From Actinomycetes bacterium (GTDB lineage Bacteria > Actinomycetota > Thermoleophilia > Solirubrobacterales > Solirubrobacteraceae): a stretch of 38,420 bases of DNA. Positions within the stretch are counted from its first letter, which is position 1. Every line of letters begins with the position of its first letter. The notes under the pieces were generated by a model, which was not told the origin of the DNA, ran no database searches, and was given only the letters and a program-made list of their open reading frames with translations. Position numbers and translations under genes: made by a program. Positions 17,547 to 26,318 of the stretch are shown piece by piece. The DNA lies in the NCBI GenBank assembly GCA_021810705.1, contig JAJZID010000004.1, positions 1 through 38,420 on the forward strand. Reading direction: 5' to 3'.

Positions 17547-18226
17547 GCGCTCCCCACCGAATGTCGAGTACCCGCAGTGGCGCTGTCGGGTAGCAGATCG
17601 GTCAGCAGCTCATGGACGTGCTTGTCGAGCTCGTCGCGGATCGAGCGGACCTGCTCTATCGGTTGTCCCTCGGGGTCGCCGACGTCCCAGTCCTCGTAGT
17701 GCTTGCCGGGGTAGACCGGGCAGGCCTCGCCGCAGCCCATCGTCACGACGACGTCTGCGGCACGGACGACGATGTCGGTCAGCGGCTTGGGGAACTCGTG
17801 CGTGACGTCTAGGCCGACCTCGCTCATCGCCTCGATCACGACCGGGTAGATCCGCTCGCCCGGGTGTGAACCGGCGCATCGTACCCCGAGACGGTCGCCG
17901 CCGAGATGATGGGCAAGCGCTGCGGCCATCTGGCTGCGGCCGGCGTTGTGCTCGCACACGAACAAGACCTCTGGGACGGTCTTGGGCGCCAGGCCCTCGA
18001 CCTGCGCGGCAGCGCGTAGCTGGTCTTTGGCGAAGCGCTCGACCAGCGCGGGAAAGAACGGCGGCAGGACAGTCGCATGCTCGGTCAGTCGATCCCAGGC
18101 GTCATCGACGGCGCGCGCGACGGTCTCCGGTGAGAACACGCCGTGGTACTTGGTCGCGAGTCGCCCGACGATGCTCTCAAGCGTGCTGCTCATCGGGTCG
18201 CTTTTGTGGAACTGCTGGTCCTGCAT
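17543..18226 (-). CDS. arsC: Arsenate reductase ArsC (low-molecular-weight PTP type) with N-terminal helical domain
   Basis: VLFVCEHNAGRSQMAAALAHHLGG, VVVTMGCGEACPVYPGKHYEDWDVGDPEGQP; GGGAGG Shine-Dalgarno upstream of ATG 18226. Confidence 0.93.
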   Translation of the reverse strand: MQDQQFHKSDPMSSTLESIVGRLATKYHGVFSPETVARAVDDAWDRLTEHATVLPPFFPALVERFAKDQLRAAAQVEGLAPKTVPEVLFVCEHNAGRSQMAAALAHHLGGDRLGVRCAGSHPGERIYPVVIEAMSEVGLDVTHEFPKPLTDIVVRAADVVVTMGCGEACPVYPGKHYEDWDVGDPEGQPIEQVRSIRDELDKHVHELLTDLLPDSATAGTRHSVGSA

Positions 18227-18299
18227 GAGTGGCCTCCCGGTACGATTGGCCGCATCGTATCCATTGACAACCATCACTTCAATTGATATTTGTAGATTG
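18227..18299. promoter_or_regulatory. Divergent arsC/arsR control region; TTGACA (18264-18269), TCAATTGA palindrome (18279-18286)
   Basis: AT-rich 73-bp gap between divergent starts with -35-like box and small palindrome. Confidence 0.5.
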
Positions 18300-18662
18300 A
18301 TGAGCGTCGATCTGCCAGTCCTCGAACTGACCCCCAAGACAAAGCGCGCGGCCGGCGAGCCGTGCTGTGAGCCGGTCGTCTACCCCGATGTCCAACGCGA
18401 CCACGCGATCCGCATGGCCGAGGTCGCCAAAGCCCTCGGCGACCCGATCCGCCTACAGCTCGTTGACGTGCTCAGAAAGCACGCCGGCAAGGTCTGCGTC
18501 TGCGAGCTGGTACCGCTGTTCGACATCTCCCAGCCCACGCTCTCCCACCACCTCAAGAAGCTGCGCGCGGCCGGGATCGTCGACTCCGAGCGCCAGGGCC
18601 TTTGGGCCTACTACTACGTCATCCCCGACGCCCTCAAGGAGCTATCCGCATGGCTGAGCTGA
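18300..18662 (+). CDS. arsR: ArsR-family arsenic-responsive repressor
   Basis: AKALGDPIRLQLVDVLRKHAGKVCVCELVPLFDISQPTLSHHLKKLRAAGIVDSERQG. Confidence 0.95.
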   Translation: MSVDLPVLELTPKTKRAAGEPCCEPVVYPDVQRDHAIRMAEVAKALGDPIRLQLVDVLRKHAGKVCVCELVPLFDISQPTLSHHLKKLRAAGIVDSERQGLWAYYYVIPDALKELSAWLS

Positions 18663-19582
18663 CCACGCCCGAGACCACCACACCGCAGCCGGCGTCCTGT
18701 TGCGCCCCCGAGCAGCGGGCCGACTGCTGCGCACCCGGCGACAAGGCCGCATGCTGTGACCCGAGCCACGGCGACGGCTGCGGCTGCGCCGCCGGCCAGG
18801 GCACCGACCCGGCCGCCAGCGACATCCGCGAGCAAGTGCGCGAGCGCTACGCCGCCGCCGCGCTGCAGGTCACGACCACCGATCCGGGCGCCGGCTGCTG
18901 CGCGCCGAGCGACACCTTCGACGGCGGCAGTGAGGTCTTCGGCGCCGCGCTCTACGCCCTCGGTGACCGTGAGCAGATCCCGGACACCGCCGCGCTTGCC
19001 TCCCTCGGCTGCGGCAACCCGACAGCCGTCGCCGAGCTGCACGAGGGCGAGACCGTCCTCGACCTCGGGTCCGGTGGTGGGATCGACGTGCTGCTCTCAG
19101 CCAAGCGCGTCGGTGAGACCGGCCTGGCCTACGGCCTGGACATGACCGACGAGATGCTCGCGCTCGCACGCGAGAACCAGATCAAGGCCGGCGTGCAGAA
19201 CGTGCAATGGCTACGCGGCCACATCGAGCAGATCCCGCTGCCCGCAGACACCGTCGACGTCGTGATCTCCAACTGCGTGATCAACCTCTCTGGCGACAAG
19301 CCCCGCGTCATCGCCGAAGCCGCCCGTGTCCTGCGGCCCGGTGGCCGCTTCGCCGTCTCCGACGTGATCGCCGACGAGGACATGGCCGAAGCGACCCGCG
19401 CGGACATGCAGGCATACACCGGCTGCATCGCCGGCGCGCTCACCCGCGCTGAGTTCGAGCAGATCCTGACCAGCGCTGGGTTCGAGGACATCGAGATCCA
19501 AGAGACCCACCGCGTGCACCAGTACGCCGGCTCGGCGATCATCCGCGCGCGTGTGCCAGCAGGCGTCGCGGCCGGTAGCTAG
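18650..19582 (+). CDS. arsM: Arsenite methyltransferase ArsM with Cys-rich N-terminal extension
   Basis: LDLGSGGGIDVLLSAKRVG...GLDMTDEMLALARENQ...VISNCVINLSGDKPRVIAEAARVLRPGGRFAVSDV; overlaps arsR end by 13 nt. Confidence 0.94.
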   Translation: MAELTTPETTTPQPASCCAPEQRADCCAPGDKAACCDPSHGDGCGCAAGQGTDPAASDIREQVRERYAAAALQVTTTDPGAGCCAPSDTFDGGSEVFGAALYALGDREQIPDTAALASLGCGNPTAVAELHEGETVLDLGSGGGIDVLLSAKRVGETGLAYGLDMTDEMLALARENQIKAGVQNVQWLRGHIEQIPLPADTVDVVISNCVINLSGDKPRVIAEAARVLRPGGRFAVSDVIADEDMAEATRADMQAYTGCIAGALTRAEFEQILTSAGFEDIEIQETHRVHQYAGSAIIRARVPAGVAAGS

Positions 19583-19602
19583 TCGCGCCCCGGATCTGAC
19601 CG

Positions 19603-20868
19603 ATGATCGCGCGGCGCACAACGCGCGCCGCGCGGACCAGCCCGAAGCCAGCTCTCAGCCGAGCCTGGATCAGCACGCTCGGCCTAGTCACGATCGTCGC
19701 CTACGGAGTCGCGTACTACTCCTTCAGCGCGCTGATCGACCCGATCAAGCACAGCACCGGCTGGAGCACAACCGCGCTCGGCGCGACCTTCAGCGCCGTG
19801 CTCGTCATCGGCGGCATCGGCGGCCTATTCGGCGGCCGGCTCGTCGACCGAGTCGGTACCCGGCCGGCCTTCCTCGTCGCGGGCACCATCGGCGCCGCCG
19901 CCATCGCAGCCGCGTCGCTATGCAATGGACTAGTTGCGTTCGCTGCGCTCTACGCGCTCGGCGCGGGGGCGCTCTCCGCGCTCGGCTACTACCACGTCAC
20001 CCAACCCGCCGCGATCAGAGCCGCACCCGAATACCCCGAACGCGCCGTGGTCCACCTGACGATCTTCGGCGCGTTCGCCAGCCCCATCTTCCTTCCCCTC
20101 ACGACCTGGCTGATCCACGAAACCGGCTGGCGCAGCACACTACGCATCCAGGCGCTGCTCACCGCAGTCGTGTTCCTCATCGCAGCGACCGCACGCAGCG
20201 CCACCAGCAACAACGAACGCGCGGATGCGCGTCCTAGCCGATCGAATCACACGCGCCTGGCGCTCACGACGGCCTGGCGCAGCCAGGGCGTGCGCCGCTG
20301 GGTGCTCGCGTCAGTGATCAGCGGCGCCGCGATCGACGTCATCCTCACCTACCAGATCCCGATCATGGTCGCCGCCGGACTACCGGCCGGAGCCGCCGCA
20401 ACGATCGCCGGCATCCGCGGCTTCGCCCAGCTCGGCGGCCGCCTACCACTCACCCCGCTGCTCACGAGACTCGGCGCCCGGACGACCATCGTGATCGCCC
20501 TAGCGCTCGCCCTGGCCGGCGCTCTGCTGCTGCTCGCCAGCCGCCACCTCGTCCCGGCGATCGGCTACAGCCTCCTCGCTGGCGTCTCACTCGGCGCGAT
20601 CTCCACCCTCCAAGGGATCTACACGAACGAGCTCGTCGGCGACGAGAACCTCAGCCTGCTCATGGGCACCCAACAAGCGATCTTCGCGATCGGCAGCGCC
20701 GTGGGCCCGGTCATCGCCGGCGCGATCTACCAAGCCGACAACAGCTACACGCCCGTCGTGCTGATCACCGCCATCGGCCTCCTCGCCTCAGCCATCATCC
20801 TCGCCAGCGGACGACCAGCCCCAGCGCCCGACCGATTGCTAAGGAACCACCAACTCGCGCGCCCCTGA
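19603..20868 (+). CDS. MFS transporter
   Basis: 421 aa, ~12 TM segments, GGLFGGRLVDRVGTRP motif; follows arsM. Confidence 0.88.
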   Translation: MIARRTTRAARTSPKPALSRAWISTLGLVTIVAYGVAYYSFSALIDPIKHSTGWSTTALGATFSAVLVIGGIGGLFGGRLVDRVGTRPAFLVAGTIGAAAIAAASLCNGLVAFAALYALGAGALSALGYYHVTQPAAIRAAPEYPERAVVHLTIFGAFASPIFLPLTTWLIHETGWRSTLRIQALLTAVVFLIAATARSATSNNERADARPSRSNHTRLALTTAWRSQGVRRWVLASVISGAAIDVILTYQIPIMVAAGLPAGAAATIAGIRGFAQLGGRLPLTPLLTRLGARTTIVIALALALAGALLLLASRHLVPAIGYSLLAGVSLGAISTLQGIYTNELVGDENLSLLMGTQQAIFAIGSAVGPVIAGAIYQADNSYTPVVLITAIGLLASAIILASGRPAPAPDRLLRNHQLARP

Positions 20869-21057
20869 ATCGGCACCCCAATTATCCGAAACCGACCCTC
20901 CGCGAAACGTTGAACGGGACCACAGCATCACACTGCTGACGGATGGCTCCTCATCGAACCGGACGGCGGCCGCGATCCAGAACCGCAGCCACCGCCGGAG
21001 GCGCAGGTCAGCACCGGAGCGGTGAAGCAGGCCGACGGCTGGACGGTCCAGAGCTCG

Positions 21058-21525
21058 TCACCGTTCCGCACGACGGGCGAGCACCCGCAGCTCCGGGCGG
21101 CTCACACCGGTCAGGCTCGGCGCTTGGATCTCCCACGCTTCGAGCACGTCGCGGCTGGCGGCCGCCAGCGACCCATTGGCCTCCGCGAGCGCCTGCCCGA
21201 CCTCGATGAGCGTCGCCGCCCATCTGACCTCTGCAGCCTCGATCTGCTTACGCCGGTAGGTCCAGTTCACCACCACCTGCCGACCAGCTCGATCCCGCGG
21301 ACGCGACTCGTAGGAGGAGTGCCTCGCCGCCCAAGCCCTTTGGCGTGCGCTCAGCCCCCGGCTGACCCTGACGAGCTCTGCCTCACGCGCCTGCCGCCGC
21401 CGCTCCAGCCGCTCCTCGGCCTGCTCCACCAGACACCGCGCCCCATGCCAGCGCTCCAACGCCTCGACACGTCGCGCCCACATCCGCTCATGCCCAGCCA
21501 ACAGACTCTCTACATCCACCGCCAT
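21058..21525 (-). CDS. Coiled-coil protein divergent from the relaxase; possible mobilization accessory
   Basis: MAVDVESLLAGHERMWARRVEALERWHGARCLVEQAEERLERRRQAREAEL... Confidence 0.55.
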   Translation of the reverse strand: MAVDVESLLAGHERMWARRVEALERWHGARCLVEQAEERLERRRQAREAELVRVSRGLSARQRAWAARHSSYESRPRDRAGRQVVVNWTYRRKQIEAAEVRWAATLIEVGQALAEANGSLAAASRDVLEAWEIQAPSLTGVSRPELRVLARRAER

Positions 21526-21711
21526 GCCATCAGCCTAACGCCGCCGACAACCGACACGACCGCCCTCTACCTCCCGAGCGACAAGCCAACGACCAACGAC
21601 CGACCCACACGGCTGGCATTCGAGGACAGCCCAGCGCCGCCGAGACCCGACACGCGTCGTCGTCCGTCCAGCCTGAGTCGGGTGGCAGCGGACCAGCAGG
21701 CCCATAGAGGT

Positions 21712-24700
21712 GTGTTGACGATCCGTAGATTGACGCTCGGATCGGGCTACAAGTACCTCACCGAGTCGATCGCCGTCGGCGACGGGCCAGCGCCGAAGGA
21801 GACGCCCCTGACCCGCTATTACGAGGCAACCGGCACCCCTCCCGGCGTGTGGATGGGCGCCGGTCTCGGCGGTCTGGACGACGGCCGCGGCGTCCGATCC
21901 GGTAGCCAGGTCACCCCCGAGCAGCTCTACAACATGCTCGGCGTCTGCGTTGACCCCGTTTCCGGTGAGGCCTGCGGCCGTAAGCCAAACGCAGAGCCAG
22001 AGCCGCTTCAGACACGGATCGCCCGGCGCGTCGCACGCCTCTCAGACTCCCTGGATGAGACCGCCCGGACGGTGCAGGCGCTTGAGATCGAGGCCCAGGA
22101 ACGCGCCAGAACGGAGAGGTTCAGGCCGCCGGTCGCGGCGTTTGATCTCACGTTCTCGCCGCAGAAGTCCGTCAGCGTGGCGTGGGCGCTGGCGGATCGG
22201 GAGACGCAGGCGGCGATGTATGAATGCCATCGGCAGGCAATCGCCATCACCCTGAAGTACGCGGAGGCGAACACCTTCCACTCCCGCTCCGGCACCAACG
22301 GCATCCTTCAGGAGGAGCTCGACGGGATCATCGCCGCTGCTTTTACGCACTACGACAGCCGCTCCGGCGATCCTCAGCTCCACGATCACGTCATCGTTTG
22401 GAACCGCGCGCGTTCCCGGTCTGACGGGGCCTGGCGGACGCTCGATAGCCGTGGCCTCTACAAGCAGGTCGTAGCGCTCTCGGAAGTCTTCGACGGCGTG
22501 CTGGAGGATCTTCTGACCGACCAGCTCGGCGTTGGGTGGCAGCGGATGGAGACCCGCGGCGGGCAACTCAAGGTCGAGATCCAGGGTGTCGGCGAGCAGC
22601 TCCTGACCGAGTTCTCCCAGCGCCGCGGCGAGATGGACCTCGTCGAGGACAAGCTGACCAAGGCGTTCCTGGAGCGCAACGGGCATCTGCCCTCACCGGT
22701 CCAGCGCCGCCGGATCGCGCAGCAGGCGAACCTCCGAACCCGCCATCAGAAGCGACCCCGCAGCCTTGCGGAAATGTCGTTGGACTGGCGGGCGCGTGCG
22801 ACCCCGATGGTCGGCGAGACCGAGGCGTGGGTGCAGTCCCTCAAACACCGCAGCGACCTGCCGCCGCTACGAGCCGCCGATCTCGGGCAGGAGATCCTCG
22901 CCGACCTCGCCACGCTCGCACGCGATCACAGCACCGAACGGCGCGCGACATTCACCCGCGCGAACCTGCTCGCGGAGGTTCACCGCCAGCTCCGTGGAGT
23001 CCGCTTCGCCGATCACACCGAACGCCTCGCCGTCGCCGAGCGCGCAGTCGACATCGCGCTCCAAGAGACCGTGATGGTCTCAGCACCCGAGCTGCACCAC
23101 GTCCCGCACCGCTACCGGCGAGCCGACGGGACCACGATGCTGCGCCCCGCCGACCAGCTGCTCTACACCACCGAGACGCTGCTGGACGCCGAACAGCGAC
23201 TGCTTGACGCCGGGCGCAGCACCGGCGCGCCGACCGTGCCCGTCGCGACCGTGGCCGACGTCGCTGCCAAGAACCTTCCCGGCCGCGACTACGGCCTCAG
23301 CGTCGACCAGGCAGTCGCGGTACAGCAGATCGTCACCAGCGGTCGCCAGCTCGACCTACTGATCGGTCCCGCCGGGACCGGGAAGAGCACGACGATGGCG
23401 GGCCTGCGGGCCGCCTGGGAGCGTGAACACGGAGCCGGGTCGGTGCTCGGTCTCGCGCCCTCGGCAGCGGCCGCGGAGGTGCTCGCCCACGAACTCGGAA
23501 TCGACGCCGAGAACACCTCCAAATGGCTGTTCGAGCACCGCCGCAACGACCAACGCGAACACGAACTCGCCGCACTCGCATCTGCCTCAACCGACACGTC
23601 ACATCCGCGTCATGCCACCGCCACCAACGGTGCTCGGCAACGCGAGCTACGGGTCGCGCTCGACCGATGGTCGCTCAAGCCCGGCCAGATCGTGATCGTC
23701 GACGAAGCTTCGCTCGCCGGCACCTTCGCCCTCGAGGAGCTAACAAGCGCCGCCGAAGCCGCCGGCGCCAAGGTGCTGCTCGTCGGCGACCAGCACCAGC
23801 TCTCCGGGGTCGAAGCCGGCGGCATGTTCCGCGCACTGATCCACGACCGCGGCACGCACATCGCCGAACTGGAGGACGTACGCAGGTTCACCAACGACTG
23901 GGAAAAGGACGCCTCACTGCGGCTCCGCCGCGGACAAGACGACGTGATCGAGGTCTACGACGCTCACGGCAGGATCAGCTCCGGCACCCGCGAGGAACTG
24001 ATCGCCGAGCTGTACGGACGCTGGAAAGAGGACGTAGACGCCGGGCTGACATCCCTCATGATCGCCGAGAACGGCGAGACGGTCGCCGAACTCAACCGTC
24101 GCGCGCGCGCCGACCGAGTAGCCGCCGGGCACGTCCTCGCCAACGGCGTCGAGCTCAGCGGCGACCAGCGCGCCGGCGTCGGCGATGAGGTCGTAACCCG
24201 ACAGAACGAAAGACGCATCAGCACCCGACGCGGCTGGGTCAAGAACGGAGACCGCTGGACCGTGACCGCCACACATCCCGACGGTGGCCTGGCGGTGAAA
24301 CGTGCCAGCGGCCGGGGAAAGGTCGAACTACCGGCAGCCTATGTAGCCGAGCATGTCGAGCTCGCCTACGCCACCACCGCCCACCGTGCGCAAGGAAGAA
24401 CGGTCGACACCGCACACGCAATGATCGCCTCCGGCAGCAGCCGCGAGGCGCTCTACGTGGCCGTCACCCGAGGCCGCAACAGCAACCGGCTTTACGTCGA
24501 CGTCGCCTACGACCCGGACCCGGCGAGCGGTCATGGCGGCGCCATCGAAGAGGAAACCGCACACGCTGTCCTCTCCGGCGTGCTCGCCAATCAGGGCGCC
24601 GCCGTGGCCGCGCACGCACAGATCACGGCCAGCTGGGACAGCGCAGAATCGCTCGCACGACTACACGCTGAGTACCTCACGATCGCACGAGCCGCCCAAG

Positions 24701-25383
24701 CCAACCGCTGGGAAACCCTCGTCAAGAGCATCGGACTCACCGGCGACCAGGCCCAGCAAGCGATCAGGTCCGACGCTTACGGCCCGCTCGTGGCGGCCCT
24801 TCAAGACGCCGAAGCCCGCGGCCTTGACATTGACCGTGCCCTGCCGCAGCTAGTCAGAGCACGCGCGCTCGCCGATGCTGATGACATCGCTGCGGTTCTG
24901 CACTGGCGCGTGGACGCGTGGGTGGAGAAAGGCGCGAGCCGCCATCGCTTGCCTCCCCAGCTGATCGTCGGGCTCATCCCGCGCGCGCAACGCGTGGACG
25001 ATCTAGACCTACGACAAGCACTCGAGGAGCGGGCGGATGCAATGGAAAGCCGGGCAACGGCGCTCCTACAAGCGGCGCTCGGAACACAGGCCGGCTGGCT
25101 GCAGCAGCTCGGCACGCCGCCGGTCGACGAGGGCGCACGCGTTCAGTGGCTGCGCCAGGCCCGGATCGTAGTTGCCTACCGCGACCGCTGGGGCATCTGG
25201 TCCTCGGAGCCTGTAGGCGACTCAGCGCAAAGCATCGAACAGACGTCTCACCGCCGCCGCGCCGCAGCCGCATCCGCACGGGCGAAAGCGATCGCCGCGC
25301 GGACCCACCATGACCTCATGGATGCGCAAGCACGACAGATCACCCAGAGCGAGATCTCGCCAGCACCCGAGTTGGGTCGATGA
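21712..25383 (+). CDS. MOB_F (TrwC/TraA-like) conjugative relaxase with C-terminal helicase
   Basis: N-terminal GSGYKYLTESIAVGDG, AFDLTFSPQKSVSVAWALAD, DPQLHDHVIVWNRA; Walker A LIGPAGTGKSTT, VIVDEASLAG, AYATTAHRAQGRTVD. Confidence 0.95.
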   Translation: MLTIRRLTLGSGYKYLTESIAVGDGPAPKETPLTRYYEATGTPPGVWMGAGLGGLDDGRGVRSGSQVTPEQLYNMLGVCVDPVSGEACGRKPNAEPEPLQTRIARRVARLSDSLDETARTVQALEIEAQERARTERFRPPVAAFDLTFSPQKSVSVAWALADRETQAAMYECHRQAIAITLKYAEANTFHSRSGTNGILQEELDGIIAAAFTHYDSRSGDPQLHDHVIVWNRARSRSDGAWRTLDSRGLYKQVVALSEVFDGVLEDLLTDQLGVGWQRMETRGGQLKVEIQGVGEQLLTEFSQRRGEMDLVEDKLTKAFLERNGHLPSPVQRRRIAQQANLRTRHQKRPRSLAEMSLDWRARATPMVGETEAWVQSLKHRSDLPPLRAADLGQEILADLATLARDHSTERRATFTRANLLAEVHRQLRGVRFADHTERLAVAERAVDIALQETVMVSAPELHHVPHRYRRADGTTMLRPADQLLYTTETLLDAEQRLLDAGRSTGAPTVPVATVADVAAKNLPGRDYGLSVDQAVAVQQIVTSGRQLDLLIGPAGTGKSTTMAGLRAAWEREHGAGSVLGLAPSAAAAEVLAHELGIDAENTSKWLFEHRRNDQREHELAALASASTDTSHPRHATATNGARQRELRVALDRWSLKPGQIVIVDEASLAGTFALEELTSAAEAAGAKVLLVGDQHQLSGVEAGGMFRALIHDRGTHIAELEDVRRFTNDWEKDASLRLRRGQDDVIEVYDAHGRISSGTREELIAELYGRWKEDVDAGLTSLMIAENGETVAELNRRARADRVAAGHVLANGVELSGDQRAGVGDEVVTRQNERRISTRRGWVKNGDRWTVTATHPDGGLAVKRASGRGKVELPAAYVAEHVELAYATTAHRAQGRTVDTAHAMIASGSSREALYVAVTRGRNSNRLYVDVAYDPDPASGHGGAIEEETAHAVLSGVLANQGAAVAAHAQITASWDSAESLARLHAEYLTIARAAQANRWETLVKSIGLTGDQAQQAIRSDAYGPLVAALQDAEARGLDIDRALPQLVRARALADADDIAAVLHWRVDAWVEKGASRHRLPPQLIVGLIPRAQRVDDLDLRQALEERADAMESRATALLQAALGTQAGWLQQLGTPPVDEGARVQWLRQARIVVAYRDRWGIWSSEPVGDSAQSIEQTSHRRRAAAASARAKAIAARTHHDLMDAQARQITQSEISPAPELGR

Positions 25384-25551
25384 CCACCTACCGAGCAGTT
25401 GGGGCATCTGCGGTGAGCGCGCCTCCGGTCTCCCCTCGCATAAGCTCCGCTCTCCCCATTGCCGCCCGCCGCGGTTCCGGAGTTGGGCCATTGTCGAGTG
25501 ACAGGACGCCAAATCCCCGCTGCCGCGTTGATGCCGGCCCTCAACGTCGCT

Positions 25552-25944
25552 TCAGCCTGCGCCGTTGAGGGTCTCCCTCACCGCGATTCGCCAACCGTCG
25601 GGAGTGCATCGCATCGTCTGACGGATTCTCGCGACATGCAGTATTCGTGGCGGCCCGTTGGGGAGGACGACCAGCATCACGCTGTGGACGGTCGGGTCCT
25701 CCTCGCTGTCGTCGATCGTGGGGTTTAGCGTCAAGTGCAAGGTTCCGGACGGTTCCTCAAACCACGCGTACGCCACGGTCGCGGCGAGCTCCGCCCGACC
25801 AGCGGCGGTGCCCGTCGAGTCGGTCATGACGCCGTCCTCGGTGAACAGCTCGACGTATCCCTCCGCGTCTCGGGCGGAAGCGCATTCGTCAGCCTCGGTG
25901 ACGAGCTGCAGAATCGCGAGAGAGTCTTCTGCGCTGAGGCTCAC
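25552..25944 (-). CDS. SnoaL/NTF2-like protein
   Basis: LSAEDSLAILQLVTEADECASARDAEGYVELFTEDGVMTDSTGTAAGRAELAA...; GTG start preferred, frame open to 25992. Confidence 0.75.
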   Translation of the reverse strand: MSLSAEDSLAILQLVTEADECASARDAEGYVELFTEDGVMTDSTGTAAGRAELAATVAYAWFEEPSGTLHLTLNPTIDDSEEDPTVHSVMLVVLPNGPPRILHVARIRQTMRCTPDGWRIAVRETLNGAG

Positions 25945-26318
25945 TTGCCCTGCTCCCTGGACGCGTTGAACCGAGAGGTCGTCGAGAACCACCTGCGGAA
26001 CAATCCGGTCGAATCGACCGTGTCCGCGGTGACGTTGTCAAGCCTTGACTGCAGGGTGTATAGGGTGGTTTCCGGCATCTGGTTCCTTGGTCGGCGCAGC
26101 ACGTATCTGCGGTTGGTTGCCGGCCGCTCGCGCCTCCCGGTCGCCGCGCTCGGTCCCCATTCCATCTCCCGTAGAGGCGGGCTTTGTGTAAGGCCGGCTT
26201 GCAGGCGTGGTAGCCGTTGGTATTGCTTCTTGGCTGGATGAGTCCGATTTGAGTTCAGCGCGGTTCCGCAACGCAGCGACACTGCTGGATGGTCGGCCTC
26301 CTTGAACAGTTCAGTGGG

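Noticed and set aside
20941-20952. GGATGGCTCCTC 12-mer also present at 9-20, considered as a second att/arm site
   Set aside because: Only 12 bp of GC-rich identity, no tRNA-like sequence around it; probably coincidence.
21022-21711. Upstream extension of the relaxase ORF (230 codons)
   Set aside because: Overlaps the antisense coiled-coil gene and lacks relaxase features; the motif-bearing N-terminus starts at the GTG at 21712.
26040-26070. TTGACTGCAGGGTGTATAGGGT, promoter/MerR-box-like
   Set aside because: No correctly spaced -10 and no convincing downstream + strand gene.
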